Shown: one piece after another, positions 1 to 8,869 of the stretch | Position numbering within the stretch: the first letter of the stretch is position 1 | Layout of the letters: each line of letters starts with the position of its first letter | Program-made: the position numbers and the translations under genes | Notes under the pieces: generated by a model | What the model was told of the DNA's origin: nothing | The model's input: only the letters and a program-made list of their open reading frames with translations | Databases searched by the model: none | NCBI GenBank assembly: GCA_030272585.1 | Contig: BSYQ01000011.1 | Coordinates: 1,426,001-1,490,000, forward strand | Length of the DNA: 64,000 nt | Reading direction: 5' to 3' | From: Bryopsis sp. KO-2023 | Lineage: Eukaryota; Chlorophyta; Ulvophyceae; Bryopsidales; Bryopsidaceae

Positions 1-155
1 TTTCCGAAGTAGGAGTGTTGGCTGAGTAGAGATCTGTCGCTAAGAAAGAAGAAGGCGAGAGTCAGTGTTGTGTAGCGACTGCCGAGGTTTTATAGGTTTT
101 CGTTTGCAGTGGCGTTTTCCGAAGTAGGAGTGTTGACTGAGTAGAGGTCTGTCGC
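1..155 (+). repeat. Two copies of a ~40-bp motif, period 115 bp, in LINE leader
   Basis: Positions 1-40 and 116-155 match except for two bases (shared core GAAGTAGGAGTGTTG). The first copy is cut by the window edge, so more units may lie to the left. Tandem leader monomers are known in some LINE 5' UTRs; calling this one is an inference. Confidence 0.6.
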
Positions 156-426
156 TGGCGCGTACAGCAGGGTCGGCTGTTTTGTTTGGGGTGTTTTTCC
201 TTTCACAGAGTCGCTCTTTTCTAAGAAACAAGATCTCCAGCGGTTTTCTTCGATCGTGTGAGGTGTCGTTCCAGTGTTTCGTAAAGTGGACGAGACTTTG
301 TTTTGGTTACTTTGTTTCGGTGTCGGAAGTTTACTTTGGTTGAAGTCGACAGTGTTATTGTGGGACGTTCAAGTCGGCGATGGTTACAGCGTAAGGGACT
401 TTTCGAAGTAGATCTGTAGGAGTCTG

Positions 427-2268
427 TTGTTTGTCTTGGAAACAGTGGAGACGGAAGTTTTTGCCGTTGAAGTGTTTGAGAAAGAACGACGAAAAAGAAA
501 AAAAAAAGATCTCACTGCTCACACTCACACTTCTGTGGGTAGGAGTCGGCGACGGACAGAAAGAGGTTTTTTTTTGGGCGCACGTTGTGTTTCTATTAGT
601 CCTCATATATACAAGCTTTTTGCTTATGTACTTTTGAATCGTGTCCAAGATCCCTTTTCTACGATTAGACATGTTTGTCAAGGGGGTTTTGGTAAATTTT
701 GCTTACCGGAATTTTTTGTCTTCTCGGTTTGGGCTCTTATTTTTCTGTCAAAAAAATCTAAGAAGGGGTTAATTTTAATCTTCTTAGATTTATTAAAAGC
801 CTTTGATCGAGTTTCTCATCCCCATCTCTTTTTTGAGTTAGCAAGGACTGGGGTGCCAGACAAGATTTTGAAGGTTTTGGCTTTTATTTATGCGAATGCT
901 ATATCTCGAGTTCGATGTACTTCTGGTGTTTCGAATAATTTTATTCAAGGTAGAGGGGTACGTCAGGGTTGTCCTCTTAGTCCGGAATTATATAAGGCTT
1001 ATCATGATAATTTGATTCGTGCTATTGAACATTCTGGGATTAGACCTATTTCTTTTGATAATGTATGTATTCCGGCGTTAGCGTTTGCTGATGATACTAT
1101 GATTCCGATTCAGTATACGGAAGATTTGAATTGTCTTAATGACGCTTTAGCGGGTTGTTCTGCTAGTTGGGGGATTGCTGAGAACGTTTCGAAAAGGGGT
1201 GTGGTGGTGATTAACTTTCCTAATGTTCATGGAGTACAGATTGGTGATTCTTTTATAACGGCTACTAAAACTTTTCGCTATTTAGGGGTTTTTTTTGGTA
1301 CTGGGTCAAACATTTTCTTACCGCACTTTCAACATATTGGTCGTAAAATGTCTTCTTCTCTTGGATTGCTTTATAGTCATTTGTCGAAACATAAAATTGA
1401 AGATCCTCGGGTTAAATATAATTTGTTTAAACAATTCGTTTTTGGTTCAATAAATTTTGGGAGTGCTATTTGGTATTTGTTTTTGACTAAAGGACAGAGG
1501 GATTCGCTTGAGCGGTCTCATTTGGCTTTTTTACGGTTTTGTTTAAATTTGCCTCGGCGTGCTCCCACGGAGGTGTTATATGCGGATATGGGGACTTACC
1601 CTTTAGAGTTTTTTTTTAGGCGTCTAATTTTTAGATTCTGGAATAAACTTTTTTCTCTTCCTGAGGAACATCCATCTAAGGCTATTTTTAATAGTCTTTT
1701 GGATGAACATAGGTGTGGTTCGTCTTGGGTGGTCAGGGTTGAGTCTTTGGTGAAAGAGCACTTAATTTCTTTTTCTGGAAAGAGCATTATTGATATTAGG
1801 CTGTGGTCTTCTAATTTTAAGAATCATTTTTCGAGGTTGACTTTTTCGTCGGAGAAGTCCCATGTTCGATATTTTTTTAGTCAAATCAAACGGAATATTC
1901 GATTCTTGGATTGCCTTTCTGTCCTTTCGACAAGTTCTCTGCGAAAAATTTATTGTGCCTTTCGGGCGGGGGTTCATGGTCTTCAGGTAGATTCGGGTCG
2001 GTTACAACATCCTCTTGTGGTGCGGGAATTACGATTCTGCAGGGTATGTGGTTTTGGGGTAGTGGAGGATGAGTTCCATTTTCTTTATGTGTGTCCGGCA
2101 TATAATTTTTTGCGTATTCGCTGGTCAGAGTTTTTCCGTTGTCGCAATCTTTTCTTTCTCTTCAATAGGGTTGATCAGATTAAGGTTGCACGTATGTTGA
2201 AGGATTTTTTCCTCTTACGGAGGGCTGTCTTGTGTATTCGGGAGAACAATGCTGCGGGTTCTTCTTAA
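427..2268 (+). CDS. LINE reverse transcriptase ORF
   Basis: Encodes a LINE-family reverse transcriptase, which copies element RNA into DNA at a nicked target. Seen in order: YKLFAYVLLNRV (RT motif 1 region, near residue 65), FLDLLKAFDRVSH (first catalytic Asp, near 120), GVRQGCPLSP (near 177), LAFADDTMI with the catalytic Asp pair (near 218), YLGVFFG (near 285). A C-terminal zinc knuckle spaced C-x2-C-x9-H-x4-C lies near 2034-2095, as in the zf-RVT tail of many LINEs. The frame has no internal stop, but its first codon (427, TTG) is only the open-frame limit and the first ~65 residues are low-complexity. No endonuclease domain is present. It overlaps the dUTPase frame by 20 bp in another phase. 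Confidence 0.88.
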   Translation: MFVLETVETEVFAVEVFEKERRKRKKKDLTAHTHTSVGRSRRRTERGFFLGARCVSISPHIYKLFAYVLLNRVQDPFSTIRHVCQGGFGKFCLPEFFVFSVWALIFLSKKSKKGLILIFLDLLKAFDRVSHPHLFFELARTGVPDKILKVLAFIYANAISRVRCTSGVSNNFIQGRGVRQGCPLSPELYKAYHDNLIRAIEHSGIRPISFDNVCIPALAFADDTMIPIQYTEDLNCLNDALAGCSASWGIAENVSKRGVVVINFPNVHGVQIGDSFITATKTFRYLGVFFGTGSNIFLPHFQHIGRKMSSSLGLLYSHLSKHKIEDPRVKYNLFKQFVFGSINFGSAIWYLFLTKGQRDSLERSHLAFLRFCLNLPRRAPTEVLYADMGTYPLEFFFRRLIFRFWNKLFSLPEEHPSKAIFNSLLDEHRCGSSWVVRVESLVKEHLISFSGKSIIDIRLWSSNFKNHFSRLTFSSEKSHVRYFFSQIKRNIRFLDCLSVLSTSSLRKIYCAFRAGVHGLQVDSGRLQHPLVVRELRFCRVCGFGVVEDEFHFLYVCPAYNFLRIRWSEFFRCRNLFFLFNRVDQIKVARMLKDFFLLRRAVLCIRENNAAGSS

Positions 2269-2668
2269 ACATGATGCTGCTCGAGTTCCGACTCGGGCTT
2301 CCTTGGGTTCGGCGGGCTATGACCTTTACTCGCCCCAGGATTATGTTATTCCAGCTTGGAATAACGGTCTGGTTGATATGGATGTGGCGGTTGAAATCCC
2401 TCAAGGTTATTATGGTCGGTTGGAAATTCGTTCGGGTCTCTGTGCCAGGTTCAAGTTATTTCTGGGTGCTGGGGTTATTGACAGTGACTATAGGGGTTCT
2501 TTGATTGCGGTTCTTTTTAACTTCTCCTCTGAAGATTTTTACATTAAAGCGGGTGATAGGGTGGTTCAATTACTTTTGGAAAAAATTGTTACTCCTCAAG
2601 TAATTATTGCAGATTCTTTGTCCCTTACGGATCGTGGTTTGGGTAGTTTTGGGTCTACCGGCAGTTAG
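2249..2668 (+). CDS. dUTPase encoded by the LINE
   Basis: A 139-residue trimeric-type dUTPase, which hydrolyses dUTP to dUMP and pyrophosphate and so limits uracil in new DNA. All five conserved motifs are visible: SLGSAGYDLYSP (1), IRSGLCAR (2), GVIDSDYRGSL with the catalytic Asp (3), GDRVVQLLLEK (4) and RGLGSFGSTG (5). The length matches the family (about 140-150 residues). The ATG at 2249 lies inside the end of the RT frame, in the next phase, so expression would need reinitiation, leaky scanning or frameshifting. dUTPases are well known in some retroviruses and LTR elements. Here the neighbour is a LINE RT, with no LTR features. The frame looks intact. Confidence 0.85.
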   Translation: MLRVLLKHDAARVPTRASLGSAGYDLYSPQDYVIPAWNNGLVDMDVAVEIPQGYYGRLEIRSGLCARFKLFLGAGVIDSDYRGSLIAVLFNFSSEDFYIKAGDRVVQLLLEKIVTPQVIIADSLSLTDRGLGSFGSTGS

Positions 2669-2791
2669 TGCCTGATGCTCTGTGTTTTTTGTTTTTTTTG
2701 TTTTTGTTTGTTTTTTGGTTCCAAACATTCGTCTGTTCACATTGGTGTACATTTTTCCGCAATAGAAGCTGGGTGGCTTCTTCGCGTGTAA

Positions 2792-2811
2792 TTATGTTAT
2801 GTTATGTTATG
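2792..2811 (+). repeat. (TTATG)4 LINE 3' tail
   Basis: Four exact TTATG units follow the dUTPase stop and a T-rich 3' UTR, just before the foldback-like insertion. Short tandem 3' ends are typical of several LINE clades, so this is taken as the 3' terminus. Confidence 0.55.
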
Positions 2812-2863
2812 TTTTTCTTTTATACGAGGAAAAGAGTAAGACTGTCGTTACCCTAGTGGGGGG

Positions 2864-3626
2864 CGGTTGTGGTAAACACCGAAAACCACCGAAAACCACC
2901 GAAAACCACCGAAAACTACCGAAAACCACCGAAAACCACCGAAAACTACCGAAAACTACCGAAAACCACCGAAAACTACTCACGAAAACCACCGAAAACT
3001 ACCGAAAACTACCGAAAACCACCGAAAACTACCGAAAACTACCGAAAACTACCGAAAACTACCGAAAACTACTCACGAAAACCACCGAAAACTACCGAAA
3101 ACTACTCACGAAAACTACCGAAAACTACCGAAAACTACCGAAAACTATAAAAACTGTAACTATGCAGCGATTACCCTTTATAAAAGGAAAAGGGAAAGAT
3201 AAATATTCAAGACTATTTCAAACAAGACATTTGCTTTCAGAGTGGTAACAAGTGAGTCTCCGAGTGATAGTACTTATCGGCAAGTGGGTATGCAAGTGTG
3301 ACCCTCGGGATTCGAACCCGAGTCAACCAACCAAGGAGCCACTGGAACCAAACCAAGAGTCCATACCATTTTTAACATATTCACTCATATAAACAAAATG
3401 AATGTATTAGTTTCTTTTTTGTGTAATGGGTTTTTTCGGTGGACTCCCCGTTATAAATTTATTTTTACTGTTCAAGTTTTCGTTTTATCATGTCGATTTT
3501 TGTAGTTTTCGGTAGTTTTCGGTAGTTTTCGGTGGTTTTCGTGAGTAGTTTTCGGTGGTTTTCGGTGGTTTTCGGTAGTTTTCGGTGGTTTTCGGTAGTT
3601 TTCGGTGGTTTTCGGTGTTTACCACG
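2864..3626. mobile_element. Foldback-like insertion 1 with tRNA-like core and 14-bp TSD
   Basis: The insertion is flanked by an exact 14-bp direct repeat ACCCTAGTGGGGGG (2850-2863 and 3627-3640). Its ends are inverted: GTGGTAAACACCGAAAACC begins at 2869 and its reverse complement ends at 3625. Both arms are mostly tandem decamers CCGAAAACYA (left arm about 2880-3150, right arm about 3497-3615 in inverse orientation), sometimes broken by CTACTCACG. The unique centre (3150-3496) carries a tRNA-like sequence on the minus strand. No transposase is encoded. The long open frames made by the decamers (repeating T-E-N-[HY]-R-K) are a by-product. A small internally deleted derivative of a larger element is possible. 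Confidence 0.7.
3296..3366 (-). other. tRNA-like Pol III promoter in insertion 1
   Basis: On the minus strand there is a perfect B box GGTTCGAATCC (3309-3319) inside a complete T arm: stem TCGGG/CCCGA and loop TTCGAAT. An A-box-like TGGTTCCAGTGG lies about 20 nt upstream, closer than in a normal tRNA. No acceptor stem or convincing anticodon arm was found. It looks like a decayed tRNA-derived promoter of the SINE type. Confidence 0.55.
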
Positions 3627-3640
3627 ACCCTAGTGGGGGG

Positions 3641-6210
3641 AGTGCGTGGCGTTACTGCTTAAAGCGATCTTTACAGGAAAAGCGAGGTTAATCTTCAACC
3701 TTTGGTTGGAGCGCAGCAAAACAGGTTGCCTGGGTCGAAAAAATCAGTGCACTGAGGTTGTTGGAGGAGTTGCGCTGTGCAGGGTTGCATAACCAGGCGA
3801 CTAAAGTGAGGGTGCGCTACGAAGAAAGCAAAAGTGTGACAAGCGCGAAAACACGTCGACTGGGAACGTCGTGTGGATCGACTCACACAGAACACGAGCA
3901 AATGGGAGGTCGGATCTCTTCCACCTGGTGCGCAAAGTCGTTGGAGTAGGAGTGGTTGCAACCACAACTTTTGTTTCATTGTCGCTGGTGGGGCGCGAGT
4001 GTGTCGGCCAGTTTCGCGGACTTATGATTTGTTTCACGAGGAAAGGTCTATTTTGAGAAGTGTTGGACGGAGTGTTTGAAATGTTGGTGTTTTGGGCTAG
4101 ATTTATGACAAGATTTGCAGTGATCTACGAATAGTTCAGAAGTGCAGTGCAGCAGTATCATTTTTGTTGACTTGACATATCAGAACTGATTTTTACGGTA
4201 TTCGAATTTGTGGAGATTTTGCCACACCATTTCCTTTGGCAGAAGTCTTGGTTGAGAGGGAGAATTTCCATCACTTCTACAATGGAAATTCAGCAAGAGT
4301 AAAGAAAGAAAGAAAAAAAAAAAAAAGGGAAGAAGATTATAGATGAAAAAAAAAAAAAAATCAAAATTCTAAAGAACAGCAAGAGATGGAAGAGTAGGAA
4401 TGGTGTTTCTGAGTTGAAAGATGGAAGTATTTCCACTCAAGTGCGGCACTGTTTGATGACTTGCAGTTGGCATATGTGAGTGCTCCTGTCGATTTGCTTC
4501 TAGTTGTTTCGTTTGGCTGGGATCTGGAAAGAGTGATAAAAGTGTGTGGGCGAGAGCGTCTGGGAAGCGGTGATACTCGTTTGGGGTTTTAGACTCGGGA
4601 AGTAGGGTCGTGTTGGGTTTCTCCCATGTGGTTATTTTGGTACCACTTCTTGGGCGGTGTCGCAGTCCGCAGTATTACTGGGTTTTTCTTGTTTTCGAGT
4701 TTTGGTGAAACCTGTAGGAGAGAAACGGAAGTTAATGCGGAGTGTTTCTTCTTAAAGCAGGTAATGATGCAAGATAGGAGCTTGTTTCAGGTCGCACCCA
4801 TAGGGCGGATGCTCCAGTGTTTCTGGTTTTGACTTTTGGAGTATTCGCTGGGGGACGTTTTGACAGTGTAACTGTGGGTAGACATTTTTATCGACGAAAA
4901 TGCAGCAGGGAGTTTAATGTCGAGTTTTTGGGCCCGTGTTTCTTTTTGGGAGAGTGAGTGTTGTGGACGCGGAAGTTCGACAGTGTTTCAAAAGGACAGA
5001 GTGAGTGTGTCTTCGTGGCAGTAATGAACTTTCTTGTGGAAGGGTAGACATTTTTGGTGAGTGGTGAACGTTCTATTGTCGACGGTAGTTGCGATACAAT
5101 ATCTTTTGGAAAAGGTGTTTCTTTTGCACAACAAGGATTGCGAAAAAAAAAAAAAAAAAATGGCAGAAGTACTGATTGATACGGGAAAAGTCAAGGACCA
5201 GCAGTTTATCAAGGCGGGATTAGCTACCCCGAGTTTATAAGCTGCGGTGATTGAGCGGACCAGGGGTGAGTGTGTGTAGAGGAAGGACTGGGAACGTGTT
5301 TTTAGATGGTTTGTTGGCGACCAATCAAGCGGCAGCCACGGAAAGTTCTGAGCATTATGGGGTGCTCTGTATTTCTGTTGGCGGTCGTGGGATGAGAGCT
5401 GATTTATGAAATACTGTGGGTAGTATCTTTTAGGGGGATAGGAAATGGAAAACGGCTTTGAAACAGAAAGACCAGTCGTGATCAGAGGCAAGAACGACAG
5501 CAGTACTGAGCATCAAAAAGACAGCTCAGAATGGAAGGAGTACGCCCTAACAATATTGCCAAGGAGGTTGTGAGTGGTACCAACAGTATGAGAAGATAGA
5601 GGTACAAGGTTTTTCAGCTAAGGAAAAGATAAGGGAGCAGTTGAAAAATATATATATATATATATGGTGTGTGGACGAAGAGAAGAAAAAAAAAAGAGGG
5701 GGAAAATATATGAAAGGAGTCTTTCAGGGATTGAGGTATTTGTTCTATCTCCAGTATTTCTGATAGGAACAGTGGCAGGTCTGCTTTTGCACTCAATAGT
5801 GACCTGTTGAGGGTATTTGAGGCTAGTGCTGGAGGTCACCATTTGGTTAAAATGGCCAGCAAAAGTCTGTTTACTAGCAAGAGTGAGAGTGGGCGTGAGT
5901 AAAGGGGTTTTTCTTGTTACCTCTGCGGTAGTGACGTTAAGAAGAAAGACGTTCTAACCTTTGTCAGATGGGAGTTGCGGAACAGCAGGTACAGAGTAAG
6001 GGGTACCTTGTCTGAAAGGGAAAAAGAAAGAGTGACAGCGTCAGGTAGACGTGCCTGGGCGACTCTAAAAAGTGCGTCGACAGCAAAAGTGGTGCGACTG
6101 GAAACTACGTTTGCTGTTCAGGAGTTACAGTAAACGTGGTCAGGAAATGGAAGTAGCGTTTGGGACGTTGTTGAAGGAAGAGGATAATGGATATCAAGAT
6201 ACAAAGAAGA
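3641..6210. other. Unassigned 2.6 kb between insertion 1 and the 80-bp array
   Basis: No gene could be recognised. The plus strand is G-rich and resembles the LINE leader at 1-430 in texture (many GTGTTTG, GGAAGT and GACAGTGT words), so it may derive from related repeats. A 76-codon open stretch without its own ATG (5903-6133, plus) contains CYLCGSD, a CxxC pair, and ends in TAA; its origin is unknown. A minus-strand open frame at 4988-5491 is low-complexity and unconvincing. A short (TA)n run lies at 5648-5666. Confidence 0.4.
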
Positions 6211-7380
6211 AAGAGTGATTGTGGAAGAGCCATGGCAGGTTCCAAGATGAGCCGGTGGTTATAAAAGCAAGCGAGGAGGAGTCCTCAAGGAAGAGTGATT
6301 GTTGAAGAGCCGTGGCAGGTTCCAAGATGAGCCGGTGGCTATAAAAGCAAGCGAGGAGGAGTCCTCAAGAAAGAGTGATTGTGGAAGAGCCATGGCAGGT
6401 TCCAAGATGAGCCGGTGGTTATAAAAGCAAGCGAGGAGGAGTCCTCAAGGAAGAGTGATTGTTGAAGAGCCGTGGCAGGTTCCAAGATGAGCCGGTGGTT
6501 ATAAAAGCAAGCGAGGAGGAGTCTTCAAGGAAGAGTGATTGTGGAAGAGCCATGGCAGGTTCCAAGATGAGCCGGTGGTTATAAAAGCAAGCGAGGAGGA
6601 GTCTTCAAGGAAGAGTGATTGTGGAAGAGCCATGGCAGGTTCCAAGATGAGCCGGTGGTTATAAAAGCAAGCGAGGAGGAGTCCTCAAGGAAGAGTGATT
6701 GTTGAAGAGCCGTGGCAGGTTCCAAGATGAGCCGGTGGCTATAAAAGCAAGCGAGGAGGAGTCCTCAAGAAAGAGTGATTGTGGAAGAGCCATGGCAGGT
6801 TCCAAGATGAGCCGGTGGTTATAAAAGCAAGCGAGGAGGAGTCCTCAAGGAAGAGTGATTGTTGAAGAGCCGTGGCAGGTTCCAAGATGAGCCGGTGGTT
6901 ATAAAAGCAAGCGAGGAGGAGTCTTCAAGGAAGAGTGATTGTGGAAGAGCCATGGCAGGTTCCAAGATGAGCCGGTGGTTATAAAAGCAAGCGAGGAGGA
7001 GTCTTCAAGGAAGAGTGATTGTGGAAGAGCCATGGCAGGTTCCAAGATGAGCCGGTGGTTATAAAAGCAAGCGAGGAGGAGTCCTCAAGGAAGAGTGATT
7101 GTTGAAGAGCCGTGGCAGGTTCCCAGATGAGTCGGTGGTTATAAAAGCAAGCGAGGAGGAGTCCTCAAGGAAGAGTGATTGTTGAAGAGCCGTGGCAGGT
7201 TCCAAGATGATCCGGTGGTTATAAAAGCAAGCGAGGAGGAGTCTTCAAGAAAGAGTGATTGTGGAAGAGCTGTGGCAGGTTCCAAGATGAGCCGGTGGTT
7301 ATAAAAGCAAGCGAGGAGGAGTGTCGAAGAAAGAATGATTATGGAAGAGCCGGGGCAAGTTCCAAGACGAGCCTGCGGTC
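6211..7380 (+). repeat. 80-bp tandem repeat array (14.6 units) with a 400-bp higher-order period
   Basis: Units start every 80 bp from 6211 (AAGAGTGATTGT...). Fourteen are nearly identical; the fifteenth (7331) is diverged and split by an insertion. Variant positions (GTG/CAT or GTT/CGT, GGTT or GGCT, CCTC or CTTC) show that units 1-5 and 6-10 have the same order of variants and unit 11 matches unit 1. The last amplification therefore copied a 5-unit, 400-bp block. Every full unit contains TTATAAAAGC, a good TATA-box match. Unit-to-unit differences are few, so the array is young. No coding function is seen. Confidence 0.92.
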
Positions 7381-7843
7381 AGAGATAGGACTTGGGCCAA
7401 ATTTTTGGTCCGACTCCGGTCCGGTCCGGTTACGGTCGGGTTACGGTCACCGTACTACGGCCGTAACTCCGTACCGTAACCGGAGTAATATGTTGTTTTT
7501 ACGGTACGGAACAGGTACGGTATAACTACGGTAGGCCCTAAATCACCGTGAAGTAGCGTGGTTCAGTGCTAAAGCGTTAGGCTGCAGTCAGTAGGGTCGC
7601 AGGTTCGAATCCCCCTGGGTTCCTTTGGAATCGCGGGACCCTGCGGGGGTCACTTTCTACGGTTTACGGTTGTTACGGCCGTTACGGTCGTTACGGTCCG
7701 GTACGGAGCGGTACGGAGTGGTACGGTGCTACGGTTACGGCCGTAAAAGTACGATTTTCTGACGAAAATTGTACTCCGGTTACGGTCCGGTTACGGTGGT
7801 TACGGTCCGGTTACGGTGACCGTAACCGTAAAGTCCTATCTCT
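7381..7843. mobile_element. Foldback-like insertion 2 with tRNA-Cys-like core and 10-bp TSD
   Basis: A 463-bp insertion into the last 80-bp unit. Its ends are perfect 13-bp inverted repeats: AGAGATAGGACTT at 7381 and the complement ending at 7843. The flanks are an exact direct repeat GCCTGCGGTC (7371-7380 and 7844-7853). Removing the insertion and one copy restores the 80-bp unit (...GAGCC.G.GGT.ATAAAAGC...), so neighbouring units act as an empty site. Inside the termini both arms hold GGTTACGGT/GGTCCGGT-type short repeats in opposite orientation. The centre holds a tRNA-like sequence. No protein is encoded. The design matches insertion 1 but the repeat words differ. Confidence 0.85.
7548..7620 (+). 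other. tRNA-Cys-like sequence in insertion 2
   Basis: A-box-like TGGTTCAGTGCT, anticodon-loop-like CTGCAGT (would read GCA, Cys), and a perfect B box GGTTCGAATCC (7602-7612) appear in tRNA order and spacing. The D and anticodon regions resemble tRNA-Cys. The T stem pairs poorly and no acceptor stem was found, so it is a tRNA-derived remnant or SINE-type promoter and not a working tRNA gene. Confidence 0.6.
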
Positions 7844-7853
7844 GCCTGCGGTC

Positions 7854-7883
7854 ATAAAAGCAAGCAAGAAGGAGTATACAAGA
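7854..7883 (+). repeat. Remainder of the interrupted 15th 80-bp unit
   Basis: ATAAAAGCAAGCAAGAAGG continues the unit broken at 7380 by insertion 2. It is a diverged copy and the right end of the array. Confidence 0.8.
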
Positions 7884-8869
7884 GACGACGCAGCTGTGGT
7901 TATGTTTATACAAATCAGACGATGGATTGAGGTACTGTGAAGATATTTTCGCTGCAGCGTAAATATTAGGTGGAAGTGTCGCTGTTCAGCAGCAAATGAT
8001 GGAAGTAGCGCCACAGATGTAGTGTCCAGGTGGCAGCTCAGCTCAAAAGAAGCTTGGAAACCGCGCCACAGACGTGATGTCTGGATGGCTGCAACCTCAG
8101 CTTTTGGAGCTTACGAAGAGGAAGAGAGATGATGAAGAGAAAGAGAAAGCGTGGACAGGAGAGAGTCGCGTAAGAAAGAGGCACAGAGTGTGACCTGATG
8201 AAGAGAAAGAGAGACACTGGGTGTGTCCTGACGAAGAGAGAAGAGAGAAGAGAGAAGAGAAAGAGATATGCATATATGAGAATTGGTGTGCAGACGTGCC
8301 ACCAGAAGAGAAGATACAAGCGCCGTATCCTGCGTGGTGGCGGCAGCTGAACTGGAGGTATCCATATGGTGTTGAGAATGGCGAGATCAAAAAAAAAAAA
8401 AAAAAGAATGACAACAATGGTTAGAGAGCCTTCCAAAGGTGTGAACTGGTATGGAGATTTAAGCGCTTTGGGAAGGGTGACCAACCCTGTAGCAGCTTGT
8501 CTTATTTGGGAAGATATGAGTGTGCGGAAAGATTGGTTTTTGGTAATGGAAAGAGTGGGTATCCTTGTTGAACGAGCGAAGATGCGCTGAGGGCAGAGAA
8601 CTCTCGAGCAGCATTATTGCGAAAGTAATGAGCGGTATCGATTCGGGGAAGAAAAAAAAAAAAAAAGAAATTTGAGACAAATAGGATGGTGCATGTGCGT
8701 TTGTGGGCCAAATAGAGAGAAACCAGTGTTTGTGGCCGCACTGGAGGAGTCTCTTAAACGCAGAAGTGCTATTGTGTTTGCTTGAATTAGAAAAAGGTTT
8801 AGTTGGTTTCATCGATTTATGTTATATTGGTGGCGTTTTTCTTATATTTTGCCTTTTTGTTTTTGTTAG
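7884..8869 (+). other. Purine-rich unassigned region with an imperfect duplication
   Basis: No convincing gene. A ~50-bp imperfect direct duplication sits at about 8008-8050 and 8064-8110 (shared GCGCCACAGAYGT). Next come GAGAAAGAG simple repeats (8110-8275), then poly-A runs at 8390 and 8650. Short open frames at 8402-8590 and 8695-8767 could include a first exon of the downstream gene, but no good splice partner was found. Confidence 0.35.

Larger units (their letters stand above)
1..2815 (+). mobile_element. LINE (non-LTR retrotransposon) with RT and dUTPase frames
   Basis: The element body carries a LINE-type reverse transcriptase frame (427-2268) followed by an overlapping dUTPase frame (2249-2668). 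It ends with a short AT-rich tail containing four TTATG units (2792-2811), a kind of 3' end seen in several LINE clades. No apurinic endonuclease domain is visible before the RT; the RT homology begins abruptly near 600. The 5' part is therefore deleted, highly diverged or beyond the left window edge. The first 155 bp hold two copies of a leader-like repeat. The left boundary is undefined, so the start given is only the window edge. No LTRs were seen. Clade assignment needs an RT tree. Confidence 0.85.

Noticed and set aside
2799-3248. Long open frame of T-E-N-H-R-K repeats
   Set aside because: It is the translation of the decamer arm of insertion 1. Several frames on both strands are open for the same reason.
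3296-3366. Functional tRNA gene on the minus strand
   Set aside because: The spacing between A-like and B boxes is too short for a complete tRNA, and no anticodon arm was found.
4988-5491. Minus-strand open frame of 167 codons
   Set aside because: Contains a Phe run from poly-A, and has no recognisable domain or splice context.
6211-7380. CRISPR-like array
   Set aside because: The units are continuous 80-bp tandem repeats with no unique spacers, in a eukaryotic setting.
7548-7620. Functional tRNA-Cys gene
   Set aside because: No acceptor stem was found and the T stem pairs poorly. It lies inside a mobile insertion.
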